DNA of 64,000 nt from Cannabis sativa. Taxonomy: Eukaryota; Streptophyta; Magnoliopsida; Rosales; Cannabaceae. The translations under genes were made by a program, and so were the position numbers. Shown piece after piece: positions 54,544-64,000 of this stretch; position 1 is the stretch's first letter; each line of letters starts with the position of its first letter. The stretch is taken from contig NC_083607.1 of assembly GCF_029168945.1 (NCBI RefSeq), positions 10,310,001-10,374,000 on the forward strand, read 5' to 3'. Under the pieces are notes generated by a model, which did not search any database, was not told the DNA's origin, and saw nothing but the letters and a program-made list of their open reading frames with translations.

Positions 54544-55070
54544 ATCTATATATATATATATATATAGTCTTCATACATGCATCTCACTATTTTGCATATT
54601 GGTATATATACCTTTTATTGTCAATTTTTTTTTTTTTCAATTTAATGTGTATAGAAAAATAACTTTCTACTTCTACATCATTTTTTTTAAAGTTACTTTT
54701 GTTAGTATTATTTTTTTATGCATATTATAAAGGAGAAGTATGAGGTAATGATCTGACGCTCTAAAATCACTCAAAATAACTATATTTTCTCCTTAAATAT
54801 CTCATTTAAATTAATAAGACAACACTTTAAAATCACTTAAAATAGTTTTATCTAATTTTTTATTTTTAATTCTTTTTCTAAATATTAATTGATTAATTAA
54901 CTAAAAACATATTATAATAAATTCAAAAAAATTTCTAACTAACTAAAATAAAAATCAGTAGCAACTAAAAAAAATTATATTATTATTAATCAAAAAAAGT
55001 ATTTATTAAAAAAATAAATAAATTCTCTAAACTAATAAAGAAAAAAAATAGGTAGCAATAATAAAAACTA
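54544..55070. other. AT-rich intergenic DNA
   Basis: Nothing recognisable; strongly AT-rich with a short (AT)n run at 54545-54566. Confidence 0.5.
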
Positions 55071-55232
55071 TTTTTTTTTTGATGAATCAGGTGAAAATTC
55101 ATTGCACAAACTCATATTTACATCCTACAAGCACCATAATATGGCCTCAATAATTTCTATACAATTATCTACAAACAATCAAACCATTCCCTATCTTTGT
55201 TTTTTACTTTTTTTGGCATTACAACCATCAAT

Positions 55233-58200
55233 CTAGTTTTCACACTTTTCTTCGATTTGTTGCGAAGCTCTCTTGCCTTGAGATTTATCATTCCAGATCA
55301 GATTGTTCCTGCTTCTCCATATCAGGTATACCAAAGCCGTGATGCATACTGCTTTTACTCCTTTCCTGAAACGATTTTGCCTTGCCTTGTGTATGATCTT
55401 TACCAAACTACCCAATGTCTCTGCCTTAGTGTGCCATTTGAGCCAATCCTTCAGCAATTGCAAACATTGCTGGGAAAACTGGCACTTAAAAAACAGATGA
55501 TCAACGTTTTCTTCTGCATTGTTGCAGCAGGGGCATGTATTAGAATCTGTCACCTTGAACCTGTACAATCTATCTTTAGTTTTTAACCTGTTCAACATGG
55601 CTAACCAGGTTAGGAAACTATGTTTTGGGATGTTTAATCGAGACCACACTTCATTACTCCATGTCACTCTGTCATGATCAGTTACCAAGACTCGATAACC
55701 AGCTGCTACTTTGAATTCTGTTCTTGTAAACTCTGCAATCTGTAGCTTTTCCTTTACTATATCCCTTACATCCACCATTTTTTTCCAGTACCAGCTACTG
55801 GTTTGTGGGACTTTATATTCCCACCAATTATGATGCTTGATGTAGACACAATGTACCCATTTCACCCAGAGATTGTCCTTCTTGTTTGCCACTGCCCAAA
55901 CATGCTTAAACATTGCTGCAGTGTTCCATTGAGCCACATTCAGCAAGCCTAAACCTCCTTCTTTTTTTGCTTTACACAAACTTTCCCATGCAACTGAACC
56001 AGCCCCTATCATTACACTCTTTCCTGTCCATAAAAAACTTCTGCACACTCCTTCTATCTCTTTAATCACTTTCTTAGGGAGGATCATAATTTGACTCCAA
56101 TACATGTGTATTGTGAGGAGAACTGAATTAACCAATACTAGTCTGCCCACAAAAGACAAGTTTCTGGTTGACCAAACTCGAATTCTCTTTGTCATTTTCT
56201 GAGCAAGGCTGATGCAATCCCCTGCTGCTATTTTCCTTGCACAAATAGGTACCCCAAGGTAATTGAAAGGCTCCTCCTGCCTAGTAAAACCAGTCATATC
56301 CAAAACCCGTTTAATTTCTTTTTCATCCATTCCACTGAAGTATATTGCAGATTTTGCACTATTTGGTGTTAAACCCGAAGACATAGAAAATAGTTTCAGC
56401 CCTTGCATCAAGAGATAAATGCTTTTAAAGTCCCCTCTACAAAATAGAAGCACATCATCCGCAAAACTTAGATGATTGAGTTGCATTTCAGCACACCTTT
56501 CATGAAAACCAAAATCCTCCTTCTTCCCAATTTTACTCATAATCCTACTAAGATACTCCATCCCTAGAACAAATAGTAAAGGAGACATAGGATCACCTTG
56601 TCTCAATCCCCTTCTTGCTTCAAAAAAACCATGCATAGAACCATTAAACATCAAGGAGAATTTAGGAGTTCTAATACATGTGGAGATTAATCTTATAAAT
56701 TTCTCCGGGAAATTCAAATGACTCAACATTTCTTCTAGGAATTCCCAATCCATTGTGTCATAAGCCTTTTGAAGATCAAGCTTGATCATGCAATTAGGCT
56801 TAGCCCCTTTCCTACCATAATTCCTAATGAGATCTTGGCATATCATGATGTTATGTGCTATATATCTACCTTTTATAAATCCACCCTGATTTAGAGAAAC
56901 TAAATTGGGGAGGATATTCTTAAGTCTTGTACAAATCAGCTTGGTAGCAACTTTATATAACACATTACAACAAGATATAGGCCGAAAATCACTCACTTTA
57001 TTAGGACATGTAATCTTAGGAATTAGAGTAATAACAGTTGAGTTAATCTCCTTTAAAAGATTACCTGATCCCAAGAAAGAAGAAATAGCATCACATACAT
57101 CATTTCCCACTAGCTCCCAATTATCTTGGAAGAACCAACTTCCAAATCCATCTGGTCCCGGACTTTTTCCCCCTGGGATGCTAAACACAGCTGCTCTAAT
57201 TTCTTCCTTAGTAAATTCTGTCATGAGATAATTCGCTTGCTCTTCTGTAATCACAGGCCCTTCTTGAATCACCCTTGTCTTCACTATCTGCCTCCCCTGC
57301 ATTTTATTTCCCAGCAGATCAGTATAATACTGAAGGAAAGCCTCAGTAATTTGGACTGGATTCTCAACTCTTTCCCCGCTAGCATTAACAATAGAAAGGA
57401 TCCTATTTTGCCTTCTCCTTTCTCGAATACTTGAATGGAATAAAGAAGTGTTAGAATCACCTTCCTTTAACCAATTAGCCTTGGCTTTTTGTTGTAAAAA
57501 AGATGTTAACACTTTATACTTATCTGCATATGATTCTCGAGCTTTCCTCTCTTGGTCTTGCCATTCAGCATTCAATGGATCACTCACCAGCTTCTGTTGA
57601 CACTCAAGCATCCAATCTTTAGCCTTCAACTCCTCACTATACACATTAGAAAACCCCCGTTTATTAATCTCATTAAGCACCGGTTTCAGACCTCGCAGCT
57701 TATTAACAACTTGAAACATTTTCGAACCAATAACCGGTTTGGACCAAGCTTCAGCAACTTGTTCTTGATATAGAGGATAACTAGACCACATCCGAAAGTA
57801 TTTAAACGGCTTCCTACCACTTGGAGGCATAGGGTGAACCGTCAATATTGCCGGAGTGTGATCAAATAACCCCTCTGCAGCAAAAATTGCTTCAGCATAC
57901 TGATACATGTCTAACCAGCTATGATTCGCCATCACCCTATCAATCTTTGAGAAAATTCTATCATCCCCTTGTTGTTTATTACTCCAAGTGAAGTAACTCC
58001 CACCAAACTTCACATCTTCTAATTTGCAATTCAGTACACAGTCTTTAAATCCCGTAGGACTATAATGAACCCTTTTACCAATCCTTTCACTCTTCTCTAA
58101 AATATCATTAAAATCGCCAAGCACAATCCAAGGCTCATTTGTTTTCAGCTCATCTAGCTCATTCCAAAGACTTCTTCTCTCTTCCTCTTTATTAAAACCA

Positions 58201-58529
58201 TAAACAAAAGTGACAAGAAACTTGTTTCTTTTGTCCATAGTAGTAACATTCAAATGTATTAATTGACTAGAACACCTCAAAATATCCACCATAAAACTCA
58301 ACGGGTTCCAAGCCACTGCTATACGCCCACCCTTATGCCACGCATTATTCGCCGTAAAACACCAATTAGAAAACATTCGAACATATAAAGCTCCAAGGCT
58401 TGGAGCCTTCACTCTTGTCTCGAGGAGACCAACCAAACCAACATTATTTTTTGCAATAAATTGCTTAACTTCGTGTTGCTTGTGTTGATTGTTGATTCCC
58501 CGGACATTCCAACTTAGAATTTTATCCAT
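55233..58529 (-). CDS. LINE ORF2: endonuclease, reverse transcriptase, zf-RVT
   Basis: 1098 codons, ATG 58529. Residues 1-230 are an APE-type endonuclease with SWNVRGI, LLETRV, GDFNDIL, SKIDRVMANHSW and DHTPAIL (the catalytic Glu, Asp, Asn and His positions). RT lies about at 470-760 with FRPISCCNVLYKVATKLI, GFIKGRYI, LDLQKAYDTMDW, GLRQGDPMSPLLF and FADDVLLF (near 690). A zf-RVT domain with CPCCNNAEENVDHLFFKC lies near 990-1010. There are no stops or frameshifts. It nicks target DNA and copies the LINE RNA from the 3' end. The ORF1 stop and this start share ATGGATAA. Confidence 0.93.
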   Translation of the reverse strand: MDKILSWNVRGINNQHKQHEVKQFIAKNNVGLVGLLETRVKAPSLGALYVRMFSNWCFTANNAWHKGGRIAVAWNPLSFMVDILRCSSQLIHLNVTTMDKRNKFLVTFVYGFNKEEERRSLWNELDELKTNEPWIVLGDFNDILEKSERIGKRVHYSPTGFKDCVLNCKLEDVKFGGSYFTWSNKQQGDDRIFSKIDRVMANHSWLDMYQYAEAIFAAEGLFDHTPAILTVHPMPPSGRKPFKYFRMWSSYPLYQEQVAEAWSKPVIGSKMFQVVNKLRGLKPVLNEINKRGFSNVYSEELKAKDWMLECQQKLVSDPLNAEWQDQERKARESYADKYKVLTSFLQQKAKANWLKEGDSNTSLFHSSIRERRRQNRILSIVNASGERVENPVQITEAFLQYYTDLLGNKMQGRQIVKTRVIQEGPVITEEQANYLMTEFTKEEIRAAVFSIPGGKSPGPDGFGSWFFQDNWELVGNDVCDAISSFLGSGNLLKEINSTVITLIPKITCPNKVSDFRPISCCNVLYKVATKLICTRLKNILPNLVSLNQGGFIKGRYIAHNIMICQDLIRNYGRKGAKPNCMIKLDLQKAYDTMDWEFLEEMLSHLNFPEKFIRLISTCIRTPKFSLMFNGSMHGFFEARRGLRQGDPMSPLLFVLGMEYLSRIMSKIGKKEDFGFHERCAEMQLNHLSFADDVLLFCRGDFKSIYLLMQGLKLFSMSSGLTPNSAKSAIYFSGMDEKEIKRVLDMTGFTRQEEPFNYLGVPICARKIAAGDCISLAQKMTKRIRVWSTRNLSFVGRLVLVNSVLLTIHMYWSQIMILPKKVIKEIEGVCRSFLWTGKSVMIGAGSVAWESLCKAKKEGGLGLLNVAQWNTAAMFKHVWAVANKKDNLWVKWVHCVYIKHHNWWEYKVPQTSSWYWKKMVDVRDIVKEKLQIAEFTRTEFKVAAGYRVLVTDHDRVTWSNEVWSRLNIPKHSFLTWLAMLNRLKTKDRLYRFKVTDSNTCPCCNNAEENVDHLFFKCQFSQQCLQLLKDWLKWHTKAETLGSLVKIIHKARQNRFRKGVKAVCITALVYLIWRSRNNLIWNDKSQGKRASQQIEEKCEN
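58522..58529 (-). promoter_or_regulatory. ORF1/ORF2 stop-start overlap
   Basis: ATGGATAA on the minus strand holds the ORF2 ATG and the ORF1 TAA in different frames. It would allow termination-reinitiation, but this is an inference from position. Confidence 0.55.
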
Positions 58530-59787
58530 TGCAAAGAGGAGGTTCTCCCCCTCCTCCCGTGATAACCTCTTCTAGCCTTTCTTCATATTCATGAACTTCA
58601 AATTCCTGGAGGTTTTGGACTATATCATTCTGCAATACACCAAAAGGATTTGAGGATGATGGATCAGCAGGAATTACTCTCTCTTTAGGCTTCCAACCAT
58701 TCACAACCTGTCTATAGCCCTCTTCATCAACTACATTCTTCATATCATCATTTCCTTGCTTTTGTTTGCCCTTAACAACCCATTCCTGTTTCTTTGTTTC
58801 CCTCCTTCTACACTCCTCTGTGGAATGCCCCATTCCTTTGCAATGTTTGCAAATAATGGGCTTCCATTCATATTTAACCATCACAGATATATCTTCCCCA
58901 TATTCATTTTCAAAGTAGATCAACCCAGGGTACTCTTGGTCTAGTGACACTTCTATGAGAATTCGGGGAAAAAGAAGCTTATCCCTTTCCCTTGTAACCT
59001 CATCCACCATTATTGGCTTTCCTAATTGACCTACTATCTTAAACAATGATTTCTTCCCCCAATACTTGAGCTCCAAATCCTCCAATTGAATCCAAATGGG
59101 TATTGTTCTAATATCTTCTTTCTTAAGATTAACATTAGGATCCCAAGCCTTCATAATGACAGGCCTTTTGTTAAAGAAGATATATCCACCAGCTAGAATC
59201 TCATCCCTATCTTTAATACTGGTAAAACGAATTAGAAAAATACCATATGAAATCATACCTATCTTGTCCACCTTGTCCCCCCAAATCCTTCGTGCGAAGC
59301 CTTCCAGAACCGACAATGGTGGATTAGCCCCAAGGACATAGCACACTATAGCTGATTGCCAATACATCACCTCCTCTTCAATATCATCCATAGTAATCTT
59401 CACCTTCTTCTCCTTCTTCGACTGAACAAACTCCTTTTCTAAACTTCTCATTACTGGTTCAGCTCTCAGAATCGGAGGAGTAGTACGAACTCCCTTCGAG
59501 ATTGAATTCTGGCATTCCCTGTTTGCAGCCAGGAAATAACCAAAATCAGCAGCAATCTCATCTTGTCTTTTAATCAATCGCAATGATGAATCTGGAGATA
59601 ACGGCTGCACCAGATTCCCCCCTGTTTGATCATTTTCCTCATCCGAAAACTCCACTGGTTCAACTCCAAGAATTTCTTCCATTGATTTGGTCTTCAGAAT
59701 ATCAGCAGATGAATTCGGCCCTTTCTTTTTAGGTTTTCTATTGGAGATTTTCGACTTTCCCACCATCTTGGACCTCGTTTTCGCCAT
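58522..59787 (-). CDS. LINE ORF1: RNA-binding DUF4283/zf-CCHC protein
   Basis: 421 codons from ATG 59787. A basic N-terminus (KMVGKSKISNRKPKKK), an acidic linker (EFSDEENDQ), the DUF4283 region (WQSAIVCYVLGANPPLSVLEGFARRIWG, MISYGIFLIRF, PVIMKAWDPN) and a CX2CX4HX4C knuckle (CKHCKGMGHSTEEC, about residue 314). Plant L1 ORF1 proteins bind element RNA as nucleocapsid-like particles. The stop TAA is part of ATGGATAA shared with ORF2. Intact. Confidence 0.9.
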   Translation of the reverse strand: MAKTRSKMVGKSKISNRKPKKKGPNSSADILKTKSMEEILGVEPVEFSDEENDQTGGNLVQPLSPDSSLRLIKRQDEIAADFGYFLAANRECQNSISKGVRTTPPILRAEPVMRSLEKEFVQSKKEKKVKITMDDIEEEVMYWQSAIVCYVLGANPPLSVLEGFARRIWGDKVDKIGMISYGIFLIRFTSIKDRDEILAGGYIFFNKRPVIMKAWDPNVNLKKEDIRTIPIWIQLEDLELKYWGKKSLFKIVGQLGKPIMVDEVTRERDKLLFPRILIEVSLDQEYPGLIYFENEYGEDISVMVKYEWKPIICKHCKGMGHSTEECRRRETKKQEWVVKGKQKQGNDDMKNVVDEEGYRQVVNGWKPKERVIPADPSSSNPFGVLQNDIVQNLQEFEVHEYEERLEEVITGGGGEPPLCNG

Positions 59788-59875
59788 TGCACCAGTTCCA
59801 AGAGAACTGCGAGGAACGCAGAGAGAGAGAGAAAATCTTAATTTTCCTTCTAGATAGTTATTCTTTTTTTTTTAA

Positions 59876-60098
59876 AAAAAAATAAGATATATGTGTATAG
59901 TAAAAAAAATTGAATTTGAAAGTATTAGAAAAATATTGTTTTAAAAAATAAAATTCAAATACGACCCATGTAACCCATTGATAAAAGGTGGAGGGAGATA
60001 CGACGATGACAATAATGACTTTGAATATAATGACAAGATACGGTTATAATAACAATTTTGAATTAACGTAGTCCCAACTACAACAATGATACAACAAT
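59876..60098. other. AT-rich intergenic DNA
   Basis: Short stretch between two LINE copies; nothing recognisable. Confidence 0.5.
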
Positions 60099-60340
60099 TT
60101 TTTTTTTTTTTTTTTTGAAGAAAGTAATCAAATTATATTAAACTTCAAGCTCTGCTACGAAACAAGGAAGCAAATCAGTTGGGACATTCCCCAAACTGAA
60201 ATTACATTCAGGATATAAACTAGAAGCTTTCGCAAAGGAATCAGCTACTAAGTTTGCTGAACGCTTAACAAAAGAGATAGAAACATGTTTTAAAGTGACA
60301 AGCAAATTTTTGCAATCTTTAATCTTTGATAAAAATTTGA
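60099..60340 (-). pseudogene. Truncated LINE 3' end with RNase H tail
   Basis: On the minus strand, about 40 codons (VKRSANLVADSFAKAS... to LEV and stop) match the C-terminus of a LINE RNase H domain. The T run at 60099-60116 is its poly(A) tail. The copy is 5'-truncated. It carries the same domain type as the chimera at 52340-52750, but a clearly different sequence. Confidence 0.75.
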
Positions 60341-61170
60341 AATAAATTAATTAGTATTTTATCTTTTTAAAATTTATATTGATAAAATGTATTAGTTGGA
60401 ACTTGGAGAGTAATTGTTGATTGACATGTGTCATTCTAATGAATAATTAATAGAATAGTTTCCATGTTTTTTTTTTTTTGAAAGAAGTTACCAATTGTTT
60501 ATTTTGCATAATTAGGTATGTATGTCGCTTTTATTACATTTGAATATTTATTAGCAATAAATTAAATAAATTGAATATTTATGCCACAATTTTTCTTATA
60601 TTTTAGATAAGAAAAGTAAATTACTCACAAAAATTTAAATAAATAAAATAAAATAATATTATATCTAATAGAATTTGAAAAGTAAAAAAATAAATAAAGG
60701 ATATTTAGGAAATGTTTACTAATACTTTTATTTTTAAATTTTTAATCACAAAAAAGAAAGTATAATTTGTATTTTTAAAATTTTGTTTTTTTTTTAAAAA
60801 ATGTGTTTTATATCCACTTTTATTTTTTAATTTTAAAAACAGAAAATAAAAGTGTATTTAATAACTTTCATTTTTATTTTTATTTTATGATTTTATTTAA
60901 GTCAGGTCTACGTTCGGGTCTGGGGTCGGGGTTATGGTTTGGGGCCAAGGCCAGAGTTCGGGTCTCAAGATCTAGGTTATGGTCGGAATTCAAAATATTA
61001 GTTAAGAAAAAAAATTATTTATTAAGTGATTTTTTTTTTTTTTATTTTCAAAATTTTCAAAATTTGGATTCTCAATTAAAAAATTAAAATGTGAAAACCG
61101 TTTTATATAACATATTTTTTAAAAATATTTTCACTATTTTATAGAAAAAAAAAAAAAAACTAATTAAAAA
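60341..61170. other. AT-rich intergenic DNA
   Basis: About 830 bp without genes. 60905-60990 holds a short GC-rich tandem array of GTCGGGGTC/GGGTCTG-type units. No function known. Confidence 0.5.
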
Positions 61171-61514
61171 GTATGACCAAACGCAACTTTAATAAGTTAA
61201 TTAATGTTATAATATCTTATTGCATCGCTGCCTTGGTTTGCAAGATTTGGCAAGCCAAGAATCAAATGTTATGGTCCCAGGAGACTACACAACCGCAAGC
61301 ATTCTTGCAAGAAACAAAATGGCCGATAAAAAATAGAATTACTTGTGTAATGCCAAAAAGTATAGATAAAAAAAAATTAGAATGGTTTCAAGATTTATAA
61401 GAGTTTGCTTGTTTTTTTACAGTAAGATTATAGTTGTTTGCTTTTTGAAGAGCCATAGGGTGTAACATAAAAGGTTATTGTGCAATGAAATTTCTGATTC
61501 ATCAAATAAAAAAA
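61171..61514 (+). pseudogene. Truncated LINE 3' end, zf-RVT tail and 3'UTR
   Basis: Plus strand: NKLINVIISYCIAALVCKIWQAKNQMLW is similar to the end of ORF2 (CITALVYLIWRSRNNLIW). The 3'UTR TGCAATGAAATTTCTGATTCATCAAATAAA resembles that of the intact LINE (TGCAATGAATTTTCACCTGATTCATCA), so it is the same family in opposite orientation. An A tract ends it at about 61514. Confidence 0.75.
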
Positions 61515-62127
61515 AAAACTAATGTTATATTAAATTTATTATGTTATAGTTTCTATATAAATTAAAGTAAAATTATGTTTATCATAATTTATTTTGAAAG
61601 CAATTGTGTTTATCATAATTAATATAAGTAATAAAATGTACATACAATAAGTAAACAATCAATTTCCCATCTTCGAGTATCATATATAATTACCAGGAAG
61701 TTTATGCAACGTAGTTTACCGAGTATAATTAGTCGTTTTAACTGGTCAAATCTCCATCTATACATATACGTGTTGACCAATAGTTAGTATTATTTCTTTC
61801 AAAATATGAGAAATTAGTAATTAAATTTCAAACATGGAAGAGATAATGTATTATTTACACACGCAACACGCTCACGCTATTTACTTTTCTTAGCTCCAAT
61901 TAAAACACGCAATAATTTTATATCCTGAATTGTTAAGACGAATACCAATTTTAAAAGAAACTTCTGTTAGTAATTATATATATATGCGTTGTGTGTTTGT
62001 TATCAACATCGGAGAAGCTTTATATTATTAGGATTAAGAAGAGAGCGCGCGCTAAAGACAGGTTATCAATTAAGACTAAAGAGCTACTAAAGTACGTATT
62101 GTCGTGGTTTTCTGGGCAAATATATAG
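61515..62127. other. Upstream region of the Gly/Cys-rich gene
   Basis: AT-rich; an (AT)n stretch at 61975-61985 and a TATATATA run lie about 140-150 bp before the ATG. No other feature. Confidence 0.4.
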
Positions 62128-62325
62128 ATGGGCTGCATTTGGAGCCAAGTTAAGAAAATGAATAATCCAGTACATTCGAAATATCATTCTGGTGGTGGTC
62201 ACCGTCATAAACGAAATCGTCATCATAATAATATTTCTATTATGACAGGTGCTGCTGCAGGCGGAGGCGGTGGCTGTGGTGGTGGTGGTGGGGGAGGTGG
62301 CTGTGGTGGTGGTGGTGGCTGCTAA
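62128..62325 (+). CDS. Small Gly/Cys-rich protein with MGC N-terminus
   Basis: 65 codons from ATG 62128. It begins MGCIWSQ: Gly2/Cys3 is the usual arrangement for N-myristoylation plus palmitoylation, so membrane attachment is plausible. Residues 20-37 are His/Arg/Lys-rich (HSGGGHRHKRNRHH). The C-terminal half is nearly all Gly, with single Cys spaced 9 and 6 residues apart and a terminal Cys. I do not recognise a family. The ORF is intact, but the Gly tract is GGT/GGC repeat DNA, so slippage-prone. It may be related in style to the Gly/His-rich gene at 21513. Confidence 0.6.
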   Translation: MGCIWSQVKKMNNPVHSKYHSGGGHRHKRNRHHNNISIMTGAAAGGGGGCGGGGGGGGCGGGGGC

Positions 62326-63269
62326 TAAAGTTGTTATTAATTATATGATAATATAACATTCGTATACATGTTAATGTAACTATATGTGTATTGTGAACTA
62401 CTGTTTTTTATTTATTCATTTTATAAGGTTGAGTGAGTACGGTGGTGATTCCTTTGGAACTTTAGTCTTTATTCTAGTTTCGATTATATAATGGCAATGA
62501 ATTACTTATTCATTATAATTTTTATTTTATTAATATATTTCAACTTTTATTCACCATATAAATAATAAAATATTGGTGGTTACTGAAAATATAAATATCA
62601 CAAAAGTGTCCTAATACTAATAGAAGTAGGTTGTTTAATTTTAAATATAATTCAACTATTGATATAAATAATAAAATCTTGATAGGTTATTGACTGAGTC
62701 CATTAAGTTAAAATATTTTCAATCAAATGTTTAATTTTATATATAACACTAACTTTGAGAAAATAATCATTTATATATATAGCTTACGATACAACACTTA
62801 TAATACTTTTTAAATCATTCATGTGGGATGTTTACTTAAGAACTCATTAGTGAGTAAAAATTACCAAATTTTAAAAAACAAATAAAAAAAAAATAGAATG
62901 CCACCTCACCTCATTTTATATATATATATATATTAATTGTACATTTTATTTAGAATATAAATAATAAAATGTTGTTGGAAATATAAATCACAACCAACAA
63001 ACTTTCCTATTACTAAAAGAAGTAGGAAGTTGACCGAGTACTATAATTGCCTATTAGTAATAGAAGTAGGATTATGGAGAAGCTATAAATAAGTGATAAA
63101 TTGGAGAGTTGACACTCACAAATCCCACTCTCATTTTTTTTTCTCATTAATTTCATTTCCACTTAAAAAAAAACAAACAAACCCTAATTGGTGAAATTAA
63201 GTTGATAAATTAATTAATTAAGCAATTGGTACGTGTGTGTTATATTTGGATCTTGAATTAATTAATTTA
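62326..63269 (+). promoter_or_regulatory. 3' end of the small gene and upstream region of the Agenet gene
   Basis: Contains degenerate direct repeats (about 62557-62630 and 62956-63027) sharing ATAAATAATAAAAT and ACTAATAGAAGTAGG, with a third partial copy at 63043-63070. TATAAATA (63084-63091) lies 180 bp before the ATG, with a C/T-rich leader (63112-63145). Only the TATA box is a confident element. Confidence 0.5.
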
Positions 63270-63796
63270 ATGGCGGCTTCCAATATGAAAGTGGGAGATC
63301 GAGTAGAGGTTTACCAACCCGGCCATGCATCGACCGGCCCTTACTTTCCGGCGACTGTTATTCGTTCTCCAGCGAAGATGAAGGGCAATGTTATCCTGTA
63401 CTACGTTGAGTACGGAATCCGTTCATCGTCTCCTGATCATGATCATCCCCTTAGGGAAACGGTGAATGCAGACAACGTTAGGCCCGCGCCACCATTGTTG
63501 CCGGCCGAGCAACGTGTTTTGAAGACAGGCGATGATGTGGAGTTTTTCTTTCGGAACAGGTGGTTCCGTGGTGTTGTTGAGAGTATGAATGAGTGGTCGA
63601 TGTACACTGTTCGAATGCACGACTCAACTCGACAAATGGTATGTCGACACCATAATTTGAGGCTTCATAGGGAGTGGAATAATATTGGGCGGGGTTGGAA
63701 CCCACCTCTTCCAAACAAGGTGAAGGAGAATAAGCCATTGGAGATGGAGAAGCCATTAATGGAGATGGTGAAGTACTACTGTTCCAATTCCAAACT

Positions 63797-63850
<54 letters not shown>

Positions 63851-64000
63851 GCTAATTACTGATCCTTTTTTGGCTCCACCACATGAATTCTACCAATTTA
63901 AGTGCTCACAGAAAGTTGATGCATGGTACAATAATGAGTGGTGGGAGGGTCAAATTTCAAAGGTTTTACCTTCTTCTTTCAGTTTTAATGTCTACTTCAA
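63270..64000 (+). CDS. Agenet-domain protein, 5' part
   Basis: The frame is open from ATG 63270 to the window end (243 codons and two bases). Agenet/Tudor-like module 1 is about residues 6-70 (MKVGDRVEVYQPGHASTGPY, ATVI, LYYVEYG, ADNVRP). Module 2 is residues 88-140 (KTGDDVEFFFRNRWFRGVVES, VCRHHNLRLHREW). A 17-Asp tract (177-193, 17 GAT codons) precedes a further module from about 207 (FKCSQKVDAWYNNEWWEGQI). Agenet proteins bind methylated histones or RNA in chromatin regulation. I see no intron in the part present. The gene continues beyond the window. Confidence 0.88.

Larger units (their letters stand above)
55071..59875 (-). mobile_element. L1-type LINE with both ORFs open
   Basis: About 4.8 kb on the minus strand: a 5' leader (about 59788-59875), ORF1 and ORF2 overlapping by 8 nt, a 3'UTR and a poly(A) (T run at 55071-55080). 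Both ORFs are uninterrupted, so the copy could have been mobile recently. Endonuclease, RT and zinc-finger motifs all look intact. I could not identify a convincing target duplication. Confidence 0.85.

Noticed and set aside
1..64000. CRISPR array, rRNA genes, tRNA genes
   Set aside because: I saw no repeat-spacer pattern, no rRNA signature and no cloverleaf with tRNA box motifs; only primer-binding sites complementary to tRNA ends.

Overview
This is a gene-poor, AT-rich plant nuclear segment. Every large open frame belongs to a plant transposable-element family: Ty1/copia, Ty3/gypsy Athila, Mutator-like, CACTA and L1-type LINE. The only credible host genes are three small or partial ones: a single-pass Gly/His-rich protein (21513-21716), a Gly/Cys-rich MGC-starting protein (62128-62325) and the 5' end of an Agenet-domain gene (63270 to the window end). 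The repeat families point to a eudicot; I cannot name the species.

Layout. 1-14443: a minus-strand Copia element (Copia-1) split by an 11.3-kb Athila element (Athila-1, 1915-13224, TSD ATGGC). 14574-14911: a CACTA-type MITE with TSD TGA. 15513-21196: a very young minus-strand Copia (Copia-2, 233-bp LTRs, TSD TATTA). 21513-21716: small host gene. 22345-22813: hAT-like element. 23033-24096: non-autonomous CACTA-like element. 24128-37055: a decayed Mutator-like element (MULE) between two about 550-bp direct repeats, the right one split by Copia-3 (30724-36740, TSD ATATC/ACATC). 37057-39109: CACTA and LTR debris and a scrap of Copia protease. 39110-about 48112: Athila-2, which lacks RT, RNase H and the integrase core. 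48113-51180: LTR remnants. 51191-52750: a CACTA transposase fragment fused in frame to a LINE-type RNase H. 53021-54543: two MITE-like elements. About 55071-59875: an L1 LINE with both ORFs open, followed by two truncated LINE tails. 62128 onward: host genes.

Relative ages by eye: Copia-2 LTRs differ at 1 of 233 positions, Athila-1 LTRs at about 10 of 1250, Copia-3 LTRs at about 15 of 805 plus a 22-bp deletion. The LINE has no visible ORF break.

The most interesting signals are non-coding. Both Athila elements carry the same composite module twice: a perfect hairpin with an RGGA tetraloop, then AGTTTGGGG after 5-9 nt. One copy lies exactly 19 nt before the 3' LTR (the polypurine tract) and the other lies kilobases upstream. 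The stem next to the LTR shows a compensatory base-pair change between the two elements. Separately, Athila-1 carries the 8-bp palindrome GCCGCGGC in pairs exactly 21 bp apart, with a 71-bp period. This array sits in the LTR upstream of the TATA box and again ahead of the ORF in the env position, which suggests a second, internal regulatory region.
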